Positions 40,257 through 48,518 of a DNA stretch of 64,000 nucleotides are shown here, in pieces. Position numbers and translations under genes: made by a program. The stretch's first letter is position 1. Every line of letters begins with the position of its first letter. The notes under the pieces were generated by a model. It had not been told where the DNA came from. It ran no database searches and saw only the letters and a list, made by a program, of their open reading frames with translations. Where the stretch lies: contig NZ_BIFH01000013.1 in NCBI RefSeq assembly GCF_003967355.1, positions 678,651-742,650 on the forward strand, read 5' to 3'. This stretch comes from Embleya hyalina (GTDB lineage Bacteria; Actinomycetota; Actinomycetes; Streptomycetales; Streptomycetaceae).

Positions 40257-41126
40257 TTGAACACCTTCGTGACCGCGGCCCTGGACGTGGGCGGCACCAA
40301 GATCGCCGCCGCGCTCGTCACCGCCGACGGAACCGTCCTGCACCGCGACGAACGCCCCACCGTCACCGCCGGGCGGCTGCGCGACCCCGGGCTCGCCGGC
40401 ACCCGGGCGGCGGCGGTCGAGCTTTTCGCGGCGGCACGACGCCTGGGGCTGACGGTGAGCGGGCTGGGCGCCGGTTTCCCCGAATACGTGGACGCCGCCG
40501 GGCTGCTGACCAGCCGTGAGGTGTTGGCGTGGGACAAGCAGCCGCTCGACGTGCTGTCCGCGCTCGCGCTCGACGTCCCGTGCGCGGTGGGCTCGGACGT
40601 GCGCTGCGGCGCGCTCGGCGAGGCCCGGCACGGCGCCGGTCGTGGGCTGGAGGGCTTCTTCTACGTCTCGCTCGGCACCGGTCTGTCCTCGACGTTCGTG
40701 CTCGACGGCAGGCCCGTGACCGGCGCGCGCGGCGAGGCGATCGCGCTCGGCGAGTTCGAGGTACCGGCGTCGGTGGACCCGAACTGGTCGGGCAACCTGG
40801 AGAGTTACGCCTCCGGGCGCGGGATCGGCGAACGCTTCGGCGTGGCCGGGACCCGCGAGGTGCTCGCCGCGGGCGGGCCCCGGGCGGCGGCCGTGCTGGA
40901 CTCCGCCGGCCGCGCGTTGGGCACGGTCCTGGCCGCCGTGGTGCGACTGCTCGATCCGGCCGCGATCGTGGTGGGCGGCGGGCTGGGCAGCGCCGCCGGG
41001 CCGGTGCGCGCGGCGATGGAGCGCGCCTACGCCGAACACACGGCCGCGCGCTCCGCGGCACCGCCGCTGCGTACGGCCGCGCTCGGCGCGGACGCCGGAC
41101 TCGTGGGTGCCGCCGCGCTGGTGTGA
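40257..41126 (+). CDS. ROK-family sugar kinase
   Basis: A 289-residue kinase of the ROK fold. The phosphate-binding motif ALDVGGTKIAAAL lies near residue 10, and the second ATP motif reads VSLGTGLSSTFVLDG near residue 140. The cysteine-rich zinc motif CxCGxxGCxE found in glucokinase-type ROK proteins is absent. The TTG start at 40257 is chosen because GGAG lies five bases upstream. Placed after the GntR gene and facing the iol operon with a NagB-like gene, it probably phosphorylates the imported amino-sugar or cyclitol moiety; this is inferred. Confidence 0.82.
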   Translation: MNTFVTAALDVGGTKIAAALVTADGTVLHRDERPTVTAGRLRDPGLAGTRAAAVELFAAARRLGLTVSGLGAGFPEYVDAAGLLTSREVLAWDKQPLDVLSALALDVPCAVGSDVRCGALGEARHGAGRGLEGFFYVSLGTGLSSTFVLDGRPVTGARGEAIALGEFEVPASVDPNWSGNLESYASGRGIGERFGVAGTREVLAAGGPRAAAVLDSAGRALGTVLAAVVRLLDPAAIVVGGGLGSAAGPVRAAMERAYAEHTAARSAAPPLRTAALGADAGLVGAAALV

Positions 41127-41224
41127 ACACGGGCGGGCGAGGCGCCGGGCGCGGCCGGCCGTACTCGCCACCCGCGCCGCCGCGCTGCTCGCGGTGGGCC
41201 CACCCCCGCCCGCGCCCCGTCACC

Positions 41225-41263
41225 CGCCCCGGCCCGCGGTGAGGGGCCGCGGGGCCGGGGCGG
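41225..41263. terminator. Bidirectional terminator hairpin
   Basis: The arms 41225-41239 and 41247-41263 pair with a single bulged base around a short loop. The hairpin lies between the convergent ROK-kinase and NmrA-like genes. Confidence 0.6.
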
Positions 41264-41285
41264 GGAGGCAGGCGCCCGGGCGGGG

Positions 41286-42062
41286 TCAGGTGGTCCGCTT
41301 GGTGGTGAGGTATTCCTCCCAGGTCCCGACGCCCACCGCGTGCTCCCGCGTGACCAGGCCCCCGGCGCGGAACCCGGCGCCCGTCCTGCCCGGGATGCGC
41401 ACGGGCAGGACCCTGCGCCGCCTGCCCGTCGCCTCCAGCCAGGAGCGTGCCAGGTCCGCCGCCTCGTAGACGCGCGGCCCGCCCATGTCCGGGACCCGCC
41501 CGGCCGGCGTACCCTGCGCCAACTCCACCAGGCGGTCGGCCACTTCACCCTGATCCACGGGTTGGCACTCGGTCTTCGACGGGACCAGGACGACGGGTGC
41601 CTTGGCCAGCACGCCGAACGCCTTGTTCAGCAACTCGGGGAACTGCGTCGCGCGCAGGTTCGTCCACGGGACGCCCGACTCGGCCAGCAACCGCTCACCC
41701 TCGACCTTGATCCGGTAGTAGGAGTACGGGATCCGGTCGACGCCGACGATCGAGATGTTCACGATGTGCCCGACCCCGGCCCGCCGCGCCGCGTCCAGCA
41801 GGTGCCGCCAACCGGGGATGTCGTGCTTCGGCCGCCGCGTGTCCGACGCGCAGTGGATGATCGTGGCGACACCGTCGAGTGCCGCGTCGAGACCCGTACC
41901 CGTTCGCAGGTCCGCGGTCACCCAGGTCACCCCCGGATCGTCGGGCAGCGCCGTCCGGCGGGTCATCGCCCGCACGGGCACGCCGGCACGCCGTATCCGG
42001 TCCAGCACCTCACGCCCCAGCACACCGGTCGCACCCGTCACCAGGATCACGTTCTCGCTCAT
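41286..42062 (-). CDS. NmrA/atypical-SDR NAD(P)-binding protein
   Basis: A 258-residue protein with the Rossmann motif VTGATGVLGREV at residue 9 and IVNISIVGVDRIPYSYYRIKVEGERLL mid-protein (landmark), where the YxxxK-like pair is shifted as in atypical SDRs. These bind NAD(P)H and may reduce quinones or act as sensors. It lies 67 bases downstream of the ECF41-type sigma gene on the same strand. ECF41 sigma factors commonly control such an adjacent oxidoreductase. GAGGAGGA gives a strong ribosome site before ATG 42062. Confidence 0.8.
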   Translation of the reverse strand: MSENVILVTGATGVLGREVLDRIRRAGVPVRAMTRRTALPDDPGVTWVTADLRTGTGLDAALDGVATIIHCASDTRRPKHDIPGWRHLLDAARRAGVGHIVNISIVGVDRIPYSYYRIKVEGERLLAESGVPWTNLRATQFPELLNKAFGVLAKAPVVLVPSKTECQPVDQGEVADRLVELAQGTPAGRVPDMGGPRVYEAADLARSWLEATGRRRRVLPVRIPGRTGAGFRAGGLVTREHAVGVGTWEEYLTTKRTT

Positions 42063-42129
42063 CGGTCCTCCTCGCCACGGGGACGCCGCACCTCCGCGAC
42101 GCCGCCCTCGTCAGCAAGGAACCGGACGG

Positions 42130-43041
42130 CTACGCGTTACGTGACAACTCTCGGCACTGTTCTTCGAGAAATTTCAGCTTCTCCGGATTCCGGACCATCC
42201 GCACGCCCGCGATGCCCTCCGCGCCGACCTCCACCACCGCGGCCGTCGTGAGCGCTCCGCCCTCCCAGCCCAACAGCGCCGCGTCGCCGTTGACCTCGGC
42301 GAAGCCGAACTCCATACCGGAGGAGAAGCGGGCCACCAGACCCATGAGGAACCGGGCCACCTTGTCCCGACCGAAGACCGGGCGCGTGGACGCGGTGACC
42401 TTGCCGCCCCCGTCGGACCACGCCACGACATCGCCCGCGAGCAGCGCCTCCAGTTCGTCGAGCGCCCCCTCGGCCGCCGCCGCGAGGAAGCGCGCCAACA
42501 GGTCGGACCGCACCGCCGCGGGGGCCTCGAAACGCGGCCGCCCGGACGCCAGACGCAGCCTGGCCCGCCGATGGGTCTGCCGGGAATTGGCCTCCGACCA
42601 GTCCAGCACGTCGGCGATCTCCCGATGGCTGTATCCGAACGCGTCCCGCAGCACCACGACCGCCCGCTCCGGCGGCGACAACCGCTCCAGCATCACGAGC
42701 ATCGCCATCGACACCGCGTCCCGCTGTTCGGCGGTCTCCAACGGCCCGAGCACCCCGGTGTCCGTCCGCACCGGCTCGGGCAACCACGGCCCGACATACT
42801 CCTCGCGCCGGACCCGCGCGGACGTCAGCCGGTTGAGGCACAGATTCGTCAGCACCTTGGCCAACCACGCCCCCGGCGCGTCGATGTGTTCCCGCTCGGC
42901 CGCGTGCCAGCGCAGATACGCGTCCTGCACCGCGTCCTCGGCCTCGGCCGCCGACCCCAACATCCGATACGCGATCCCGAACAGCCGCCCCCGCTGCGCC
43001 TCGAACTCCGCGGTCGGATCGGGAAGCGGGTCGACGGTCAC
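42130..43041 (-). CDS. ECF41-type RNA polymerase sigma factor (SigJ-like)
   Basis: A 303-residue sigma factor. Region 2 lies at about residues 10-80 (GIAYRMLGSAAEAEDAVQDAYLRWH), region 4 at about 105-165 (LSPPERAVVVLRDAFGYSHREIADVL). A SnoaL/NTF2-like extension follows from about 175 to the end. The extension carries DGGGK (WSDGGGKV) and NPEKL near the C-terminus, matching the conserved DGGGK and NPDKL motifs of ECF41, in which this domain regulates the sigma factor in place of an anti-sigma protein. GTG 43041 was chosen over GTG 43050. The adjacent NmrA-like gene is the probable target. Confidence 0.9.
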   Translation of the reverse strand: MTVDPLPDPTAEFEAQRGRLFGIAYRMLGSAAEAEDAVQDAYLRWHAAEREHIDAPGAWLAKVLTNLCLNRLTSARVRREEYVGPWLPEPVRTDTGVLGPLETAEQRDAVSMAMLVMLERLSPPERAVVVLRDAFGYSHREIADVLDWSEANSRQTHRRARLRLASGRPRFEAPAAVRSDLLARFLAAAAEGALDELEALLAGDVVAWSDGGGKVTASTRPVFGRDKVARFLMGLVARFSSGMEFGFAEVNGDAALLGWEGGALTTAAVVEVGAEGIAGVRMVRNPEKLKFLEEQCRELSRNA

Positions 43042-43272
43042 GAAACCCACCGTACAAGCCCCCCACCCTCACACCACCACCACCTCGAACGGAGCGACAC
43101 CGCGCCCGCCCCGGTTTCGGGCCGCTGCGGGCTTGGGCGGTGGTCGGAGCGTGGGGGAGGGGGTGTCGGTGGGGGGTTCTAGGGTCGATGGTGATACTCG
43201 GCCTCCCGTATGGGGGGTCGGGGGTGTGTGGCGTGATGGTTCGTGCCGGATCGGGGCAGGGGAAGGGCCGGG

Positions 43273-44292
43273 GTGGACGAGGCGGGGGATGCGGGCGGGG
43301 GTTCGGGTGGGATTTCGTCCGGGCTCTCGACGGAGGGCTCGCGCGAGTTCGTGGAGGACATCGTCGTCGTTCACGAGGGCGGCGGCATGGTGCACTTCCT
43401 GTTGATCACGTACGCCCCCGGTGACTCGGGCAACGCGGCGGGGTACGTTTTCCGGCGTCCCGTCGGCAGCGACGAGCCGGCCGAGAACATCCTCGCGACC
43501 AACGACACGCTCCGCGAACTGTGGTGCTCGCCGCAGGGGCACGTGTGGGCGACGAGCAGTACCGGTCTGGTCTGGACGAGCGCGCCTGTTCCGTGGACGG
43601 ACGCCATGCCGCCGGACCTGGAGTTCGACACGCCCGAAGGCGGCGTGACCTGGCGCCACACCGCGCTGCCCACCCAGGCACACAACCGGGGTCGGCCGAA
43701 CCCCGCGGCCGTGTGGGGGACTTCGGACGACGACGTACACATCGCCACCTTCGGCGGCGTGCTCTACCACTGGAACGGCCTCGACTGGTCGCAGTTCCAC
43801 CCGGGGATCGGCGCCCCGATCGGCGCCGTGCGCGGCCGCGCGGCGAACGACGTCTATGCCGTCGGCCACAGCGGAACCCTGCTGCACTTCGACGGCACCG
43901 CGTGGACACGGATCGCCGATCCGGACGGCCCCGACGCGGCCGACCTGCTGACGGGCATCGCCTTCGACACCGACGGCGACGTCTACGTCACCGGCAGGTC
44001 GGGCGGGGGCCGCATCCTCCGCGGGTCCGCGCGGCGCGGTTTCTCGGTGGCCGAACGCGACCGAGTCGCCGCCCTCGGCGTGGCGTTCGTCGCGGGAAGG
44101 TTGTTCTGTGCCGCGGGGAAGGGCGGCGTCGTGGAACCGACCACCCAGGGCCCGAAGACGCTTCGTGACGACATCGCCGCCTGGTCGATCGCCGAGGGCG
44201 AGGGCCGCGTCTACGTGACGGAGACACCGGGAGAGGCCGCGTACTCCGAACTCGACCTCGCCACCGGGCGATGGCATCGCCGGTACTACTGA
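43273..44292 (+). CDS. Hypothetical beta-propeller-like protein
   Basis: A 339-residue protein of unknown family. It has repeated blades with Trp/Asp/Val pattern, for example WGTSDDDVHIATFGGVLYHWNG and RGRAANDVYAVGHSGTLLHFDG (quoted as markers), consistent with five or six propeller blades. No signal peptide is seen, so it should be cytoplasmic unless exported otherwise. GTG 43273 is preferred because GGAAGGG lies five bases upstream; GTG 43243 is the alternative. No neighbour hints at a role. Similar propeller proteins in streptomycetes often accompany polymorphic-toxin or signalling loci, but nothing of that kind is adjacent. Confidence 0.65.
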   Translation: MDEAGDAGGGSGGISSGLSTEGSREFVEDIVVVHEGGGMVHFLLITYAPGDSGNAAGYVFRRPVGSDEPAENILATNDTLRELWCSPQGHVWATSSTGLVWTSAPVPWTDAMPPDLEFDTPEGGVTWRHTALPTQAHNRGRPNPAAVWGTSDDDVHIATFGGVLYHWNGLDWSQFHPGIGAPIGAVRGRAANDVYAVGHSGTLLHFDGTAWTRIADPDGPDAADLLTGIAFDTDGDVYVTGRSGGGRILRGSARRGFSVAERDRVAALGVAFVAGRLFCAAGKGGVVEPTTQGPKTLRDDIAAWSIAEGEGRVYVTETPGEAAYSELDLATGRWHRRYY

Positions 44293-44344
44293 GCGGCCTC
44301 TCGGGGTCGGTGTACTTCGGTGGGGAGGACGGCGGACGCGTGGT

Positions 44345-44379
44345 CGCGAGCCCGGGGCGGCTCGAACGTGAGGCTCGCG
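44345..44379. terminator. Hairpin between convergent genes
   Basis: CGCGAGCC (44345-44352) pairs perfectly with GGCTCGCG (44372-44379), with further GGCGGAC/GTCCGCC pairing outside a bulge. It lies between the propeller gene and the 3-hydroxybenzoate hydroxylase gene ends. Confidence 0.45.
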
Positions 44380-44404
44380 GTCCGCCCGCGTCGAGCCGCC
44401 GCGG

Positions 44405-45703
44405 CTACGGGGCGGCGTCCGCGAAGGAGTCGAGCGGGATCGGTACGAACATCGGGGCCTCCCGGTCCGGTTCCAGCGCCGTCGGGCCGTACAGCCAGTC
44501 GACGAACGTGTAGTCGTAGGTGTCGCGTTCGCGCAGGATGCGGTTGCGCTGTGCCCGGGCCAGGCCGTCGAGGTGCCAGAGTTCGCCCCAGGCGCGGGCG
44601 GTGCGCTGCACACGGCGGCAGTGCTCGGGGCGGACCGCCTGGTAGCCGGCGAGGGCGGCGGCCCAGTCCACGGTTCCGTCGGCCGCGCGGTTTCGGGCCG
44701 CGTGCCGGGCCAGCACCCAGCCGTCCTCGAGCGCCATGATCGCGCCCTGCGCCAGGTATTGCAGCGGTGGATGGGCCGCATCGCCGAGCAGGGCGACCCG
44801 GTCGAACACCCATGTGTCCACCGGTTCGCGGTCGAACATGCGCCACCACCGGTCCCGCCACATCAGCGGGATGCCCGCCCGGACCTGCTCGGCGGTGTCC
44901 GCGAACGCCTCGTCGAGTTCGTCGGGCGTGCCCCAATCATCCTCGCCGGCGAGGGCCTTCGGCGACTGGAACACGGCGACCTGGTTGAACATCTCGCCAC
45001 CGCGCAGGGCGTACTGCACGAAGTGGCAGCGCGGGCCCACGTATACGACGACGGCGTTCTCGTGCACCCGCTGATCGCGGACGTCGTCGATGGGGACCGC
45101 GCCGCGGTAGGCCACGTAGGACGAGCCGACCGGAGCGTCGCCGACGAACCGGTCGCGGGCGACCGAGTGGAGGCCGTCCGCCGCGATCACCACGTCGGCA
45201 TCCTCGATGCGGCCGTCCGCCAGGACGACCGAGGGCCGCGGGCCCCGGGTGCGGTATTCGACGACCCGGCTGTCGGTGGCCAGGTCGACGCCGGCGCGCC
45301 GGCACGCGTCGAGCAGCAGGGCGTGCAGGTCGCTGCGGTGGATCACGATGTACGGGAAGCCGTAACGTCGTTCCAGGTCCCGCAGGTCGAGGCGGGTGAG
45401 TTCGGTGGCGTCGACGGCGTCGAACATCACCATGGTTTCCGGTACCACGCCCCGTCGCTTGGCCTCGTCCAGCAGGCCGTACTCGTGCAGGACGCGGGTG
45501 CCGTTGGGGGCGAGTTGCAGCCCCGCGCCCACTTCGCCGAACTCCGGTGCCGCCTCCAGCACGCGGACCCGCAGGCCCTCGCCGGCCAGGGCGAACGCGG
45601 CACCGAGGCCGCCGATTCCGCCGCCGACGACGAGGACGTCCGCCGTGTCGGGGTGGGTGGGGCGGGTTGTCCCCGGGACCCGAGGGGTCGTGTCATCGGT
45701 CAT
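44405..45703 (-). CDS. 3-hydroxybenzoate 6-hydroxylase-like FAD monooxygenase
   Basis: A 432-residue flavin monooxygenase. It has the FAD motif VVGGGIGGLGAAFAL near residue 25, IAADGLHSVARDRF near residue 175 and the ribityl motif LLGDAAHPPLQYLAQGA near residue 310. The PPLQYLAQGA wording is typical of 3-hydroxybenzoate 6-hydroxylases and salicylate-type hydroxylases. It would convert 3-hydroxybenzoate to gentisate using NADH and oxygen. It is last in the gentisate operon, 11 bases after the isomerase gene. ATG 45703 has AGGA eight bases upstream; ATG 45724 is also possible. The assignment combines sequence and operon context. Confidence 0.87.
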   Translation of the reverse strand: MTDDTTPRVPGTTRPTHPDTADVLVVGGGIGGLGAAFALAGEGLRVRVLEAAPEFGEVGAGLQLAPNGTRVLHEYGLLDEAKRRGVVPETMVMFDAVDATELTRLDLRDLERRYGFPYIVIHRSDLHALLLDACRRAGVDLATDSRVVEYRTRGPRPSVVLADGRIEDADVVIAADGLHSVARDRFVGDAPVGSSYVAYRGAVPIDDVRDQRVHENAVVVYVGPRCHFVQYALRGGEMFNQVAVFQSPKALAGEDDWGTPDELDEAFADTAEQVRAGIPLMWRDRWWRMFDREPVDTWVFDRVALLGDAAHPPLQYLAQGAIMALEDGWVLARHAARNRAADGTVDWAAALAGYQAVRPEHCRRVQRTARAWGELWHLDGLARAQRNRILRERDTYDYTFVDWLYGPTALEPDREAPMFVPIPLDSFADAAP

Positions 45704-45714
45704 TGCGGGTGTCC

Positions 45715-46461
45715 TCACAGCCATGCGGGAAGTTCGGGTGCCGGTGCGCCGGACGCGGTGGGCAAGGTCGCCACGCGACCGGTCAGGTAGGCGGTGATGT
45801 CGGCCAACGGCGCACGGATCGCGGCCGGTTCGCCGGGTCCGGCCAGTCGCCACGTACGGGCGGCGTCGAGGTCGGTGGCCGTCAGCGCCACGGCCGGGGT
45901 GGTCCGGGCGTCGTGCCGGTCGACGGCTTCGGCGGCCAATCGCTCCAGAAAGTCCGCGGGGAAGGCGGCGAATCCGACCCCGGCCGCCAAGTCGACGGCG
46001 TGTACGCACACTTCGCGCGCCCGCAGCCAGGGGATCTCCCCGGCGGGCAGGACGCGGCCCTGGGCGGTGACCACGTCGTGCGCCCACTGCCGCGCGGTGA
46101 GCGCGTCGAGGCCGGCCGCCAGGGTGGCGGCGGAGCGGGTCGCCCAGGCCGTCAACTCGGCGCCGGTCATCGTCGCGCCGCGTTCGATGCCGGCCCGGCG
46201 CTCGTCCGCGGACGCGTACATCGGGGTCGGCTCGCCGGTGGCGGCCCACCGCACCAGGTTGCCCAGGGCGTCCGCGTTGGCCGCGACATGCGCGACCAGG
46301 TGCCGACGCGTCCAGCCGGGCAGGGCGGTTCGGGCGTCGAACGCGGCCTCGTCGAAGGCCGCGCAGGTGTCGAGGAACCGGGCGGTGCCGATCCTCGTCC
46401 AGTGCAGCGCCGCGTGCGCCGCGTGCGCCGCGTGCGCCGGATCGCCGGGCGCGCCGCTCAC
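45715..46461 (-). CDS. Mycothiol-dependent maleylpyruvate isomerase
   Basis: A 248-residue protein of the MDMPI/DinB-like family. It has ALPGWTRRHLVAHVAANADALGNLV near residue 40 (landmark), containing the metal-site His, and a second His in REVCVHAVDLAAG near residue 150. It isomerises maleylpyruvate to fumarylpyruvate with mycothiol, the actinobacterial thiol. A 9-base repeat encodes Ala-His-Ala near the N-terminus. GTG 46461 overlaps the hydrolase stop by four bases. Confidence 0.87.
   Translation of the reverse strand: MSGAPGDPAHAAHAAHAALHWTRIGTARFLDTCAAFDEAAFDARTALPGWTRRHLVAHVAANADALGNLVRWAATGEPTPMYASADERRAGIERGATMTGAELTAWATRSAATLAAGLDALTARQWAHDVVTAQGRVLPAGEIPWLRAREVCVHAVDLAAGVGFAAFPADFLERLAAEAVDRHDARTTPAVALTATDLDAARTWRLAGPGEPAAIRAPLADITAYLTGRVATLPTASGAPAPELPAWL
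46407..46439. repeat. 9-base tandem repeat in the isomerase N-terminus
   Basis: The unit GCGCCGCGT occurs three and two-thirds times in a row, in frame, near codons 8-18 of the maleylpyruvate isomerase gene, encoding AHAAHAAHA. Slippage would change the N-terminal length without a frameshift. Confidence 0.7.
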
Positions 46462-47294
46462 CGGGCGTCCGCGACGACGCGGTTGACCAGCCGGCCGATG
46501 CCGTCGATCTCGGCGACCACGGTCGCGCCCGGGTTCAGGTATCGGTGCGGGGTGCGGGCGTGCCCGACGCCGCCGGGCGTGCCGGTGGCGATCACGTCGC
46601 CGGGGGCGAGGCGGATCACCGTGGAGACGTATTGGACCAGCGCGACCGGGTCGAACAGGAGGTCGCCGGTGGTGTCGGACTGCATCACCTCGCCGTCGAC
46701 GTCGAGCCGTACATCGAGCACCGGGCGCACACCGCCGGGCAGTTCGTCCGGGGTGACCAGGTAGGGGCCGATCGGCGTGGAGGCGTCCCACATCTTGCCC
46801 TGGAGCCACTCGCGGGTGCGGAACTGCCAGTCGCGGCAGGTGATGTCGTTGAGCACGGTGAACCCGGCGATGGCGGCCTCGGCCTCGGCGGCGGTCGCCC
46901 GGCGCACCGGCCGGCCGATGACGAGGGCGAGTTCGACCTCCCAGTCCAGTTCGGCGGTCTCGGCCGGGTGCGGGATGTCGTCGGTCGGTCCGGTCAGGCA
47001 GTCCGCGAATTTCGCGAACAGCGTGGGGTGACTGGGCAGTTCGCGGCCCATCTCCTGGATGTGGTTTCTGTAGTTGAGGCCGACGCAGACCACCTTGGAC
47101 GGCCGCGGTACGACCGGGGCGAAGTCGGCGCCGGCCACGGGAAAGCGGTCGCCGGCGGCGCACGCGGCCCGCTCGCGCCAGTTCGGGTCGGCGAGCAGCG
47201 CGCCGACGTCGGCGGCGCCGAGGTCGAGCAATTCCGCTCCGGCGAGCAGGACGGCACGGGTGCCGGCGGGGGTGCGCAGGGTGGCGAGCTTCAT
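46458..47294 (-). CDS. Fumarylpyruvate hydrolase (FAH family)
   Basis: A 278-residue fumarylacetoacetase-fold hydrolase. It has VVCVGLNYRNHIQEMG near residue 70 (catalytic His), the metal-binding DWEVELALVIGRPVR near residue 115 and TGTPGGVGHARTP near residue 240. It would split fumarylpyruvate to fumarate and pyruvate, completing the gentisate route. ATG 47294 overlaps the dioxygenase stop (ATGA). Confidence 0.88.
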   Translation of the reverse strand: MKLATLRTPAGTRAVLLAGAELLDLGAADVGALLADPNWRERAACAAGDRFPVAGADFAPVVPRPSKVVCVGLNYRNHIQEMGRELPSHPTLFAKFADCLTGPTDDIPHPAETAELDWEVELALVIGRPVRRATAAEAEAAIAGFTVLNDITCRDWQFRTREWLQGKMWDASTPIGPYLVTPDELPGGVRPVLDVRLDVDGEVMQSDTTGDLLFDPVALVQYVSTVIRLAPGDVIATGTPGGVGHARTPHRYLNPGATVVAEIDGIGRLVNRVVADAR

Positions 47295-48445
47295 CGGGGG
47301 TCCTCGTCGGTGGTGGAGCGGTGGAGTCGCAGGGCTTCGAGGATCGGCGCGTCGCCGAACCGGAACAGGTCGAGGGCGCCGCTGTCGGAGTCGGTGGCAC
47401 CGGCCTCGGAGCGGGCCGAGAACGGCGTCCAGGACGGCACCGTGAACAGGTCGCCGCGGGAGACGGACCAGGTCCGATCCCCGACGGTGACCGTCCCCGA
47501 GCCGTCGAAGACCTGGTAGACGGAGGACCCGGTCTCCCGCGACGGTGCCGTCTGGGCGCCGCGCACGATGCGGTGGAACTCGGCGCGGATCGTCGGCAGC
47601 ACATCGCCGCCGCCGGCCGGATCGACGTAGCGCACGGCGGCGTGGCCGGGCTCCACGGTGCCGCCGTGACCCTCCTTCTCCAGCGCCAGCTGGTCGTCGA
47701 GCGCACGGTCGGTGACCGCCCACTTGTAGGACAACAGCGGCGAGCCCGGGGCGGCGCCGGCGGGTGCGGACAGCGGACGCAGCCCGGCGTGGCCCCAGAG
47801 CCGTTCGGAGCGGGAGCGTTCGGGTTTGGTGCGCTCGGCGGGGTCGAGTCGGTCGCGGCCGACCTCGAAGAACTGGCTTTCGACGCCGTATTGGAACGGG
47901 ATGTCGAGGCCGTCGATCCAGGCCATCGGAGCCGCGGTGGCGTTGTGGTGGGCGTGCCGGTTCCAGCCGGCCTGGGGCAGGAAGTCGCCGCGGTTCATCG
48001 GCACGGGATCGCCGCCGACGACCGTCCAGACGCCGGAGCCCTCGACGACGAAGCGGAAGGCGTGCTGGGTGTGGCGGTGTTCGGGGGCGTCCTCGCCCGG
48101 CATGAGGTATTGGATGGCCGCCCACAGCGTGGGTGTCGCGAAGGGCCGGCCGGCCAGCCCGGGGTTGGCGAGGGCGATGGCCCGTCGCTCGCCGCCGCGG
48201 CCGACCGGTACGAGTTCGCCCGCACGCTCGGCGAGCCGGAGCAGGTTGTGCCACCTCCACAGGTGCGGCACGGCGCGCGAGCGCGGGTGGATCGGCATCA
48301 GGTCGCCGATCTCGGTCCACAGGGGGACGAGCAGTTCGCGGTCGAACCCCCGATACAGGGCCTCCAGGTCCGGAGTGACCTCCGGTCGGTTCGCTGCGGC
48401 GACGGCGCGCGGTTCGGCGTACGGCTCGTCAGGGCTGGTGGTCAT
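47291..48445 (-). CDS. Gentisate 1,2-dioxygenase
   Basis: A 384-residue bicupin iron dioxygenase opening the gentisate ring to maleylpyruvate. The first cupin has the iron-binding set PEHRHTQHAFRFVVEG and RGDFLPQAGWNRHAHHN; a second cupin with VYQVFDGSGTVTVG lies near residue 315. The length matches the family. It is the first gene of a four-gene coupled operon (dioxygenase, hydrolase, isomerase, hydroxylase) divergent from an IclR regulator. ATG 48445 is the natural start; the upstream frame covers the operator. Confidence 0.92.
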   Translation of the reverse strand: MTTSPDEPYAEPRAVAAANRPEVTPDLEALYRGFDRELLVPLWTEIGDLMPIHPRSRAVPHLWRWHNLLRLAERAGELVPVGRGGERRAIALANPGLAGRPFATPTLWAAIQYLMPGEDAPEHRHTQHAFRFVVEGSGVWTVVGGDPVPMNRGDFLPQAGWNRHAHHNATAAPMAWIDGLDIPFQYGVESQFFEVGRDRLDPAERTKPERSRSERLWGHAGLRPLSAPAGAAPGSPLLSYKWAVTDRALDDQLALEKEGHGGTVEPGHAAVRYVDPAGGGDVLPTIRAEFHRIVRGAQTAPSRETGSSVYQVFDGSGTVTVGDRTWSVSRGDLFTVPSWTPFSARSEAGATDSDSGALDLFRFGDAPILEALRLHRSTTDEDPR

Positions 48446-48473
48446 GCGTATACGGTGGCGGCACAGCGCCGTA

Positions 48474-48491
48474 CAGAAAACAAGATTCTGT
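48474..48491. promoter_or_regulatory. Candidate IclR operator, gentisate operon
   Basis: ACAGAA (48474-48479) and TTCTGT (48486-48491) form a perfect inverted repeat with a 6-base spacer, 28 bases upstream of the IclR start and 28 bases upstream of the dioxygenase start. Confidence 0.5.
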
Positions 48492-48518
48492 CGTGCAGAA
48501 CGTCTTCCCGGAGACAGC

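Noticed and set aside
42110-42165. ECF41 promoter (TGTCACA with a distant CGTC) upstream of the NmrA-like gene
   Set aside because: TGTCACG is present but the nearest CGTC is only about 11 bases away, shorter than the expected spacer, so no promoter feature is listed.
46407-46439. Direct repeats considered as a CRISPR-like array
   Set aside because: The units are contiguous, nine bases long and coding, with no spacers or cas genes.
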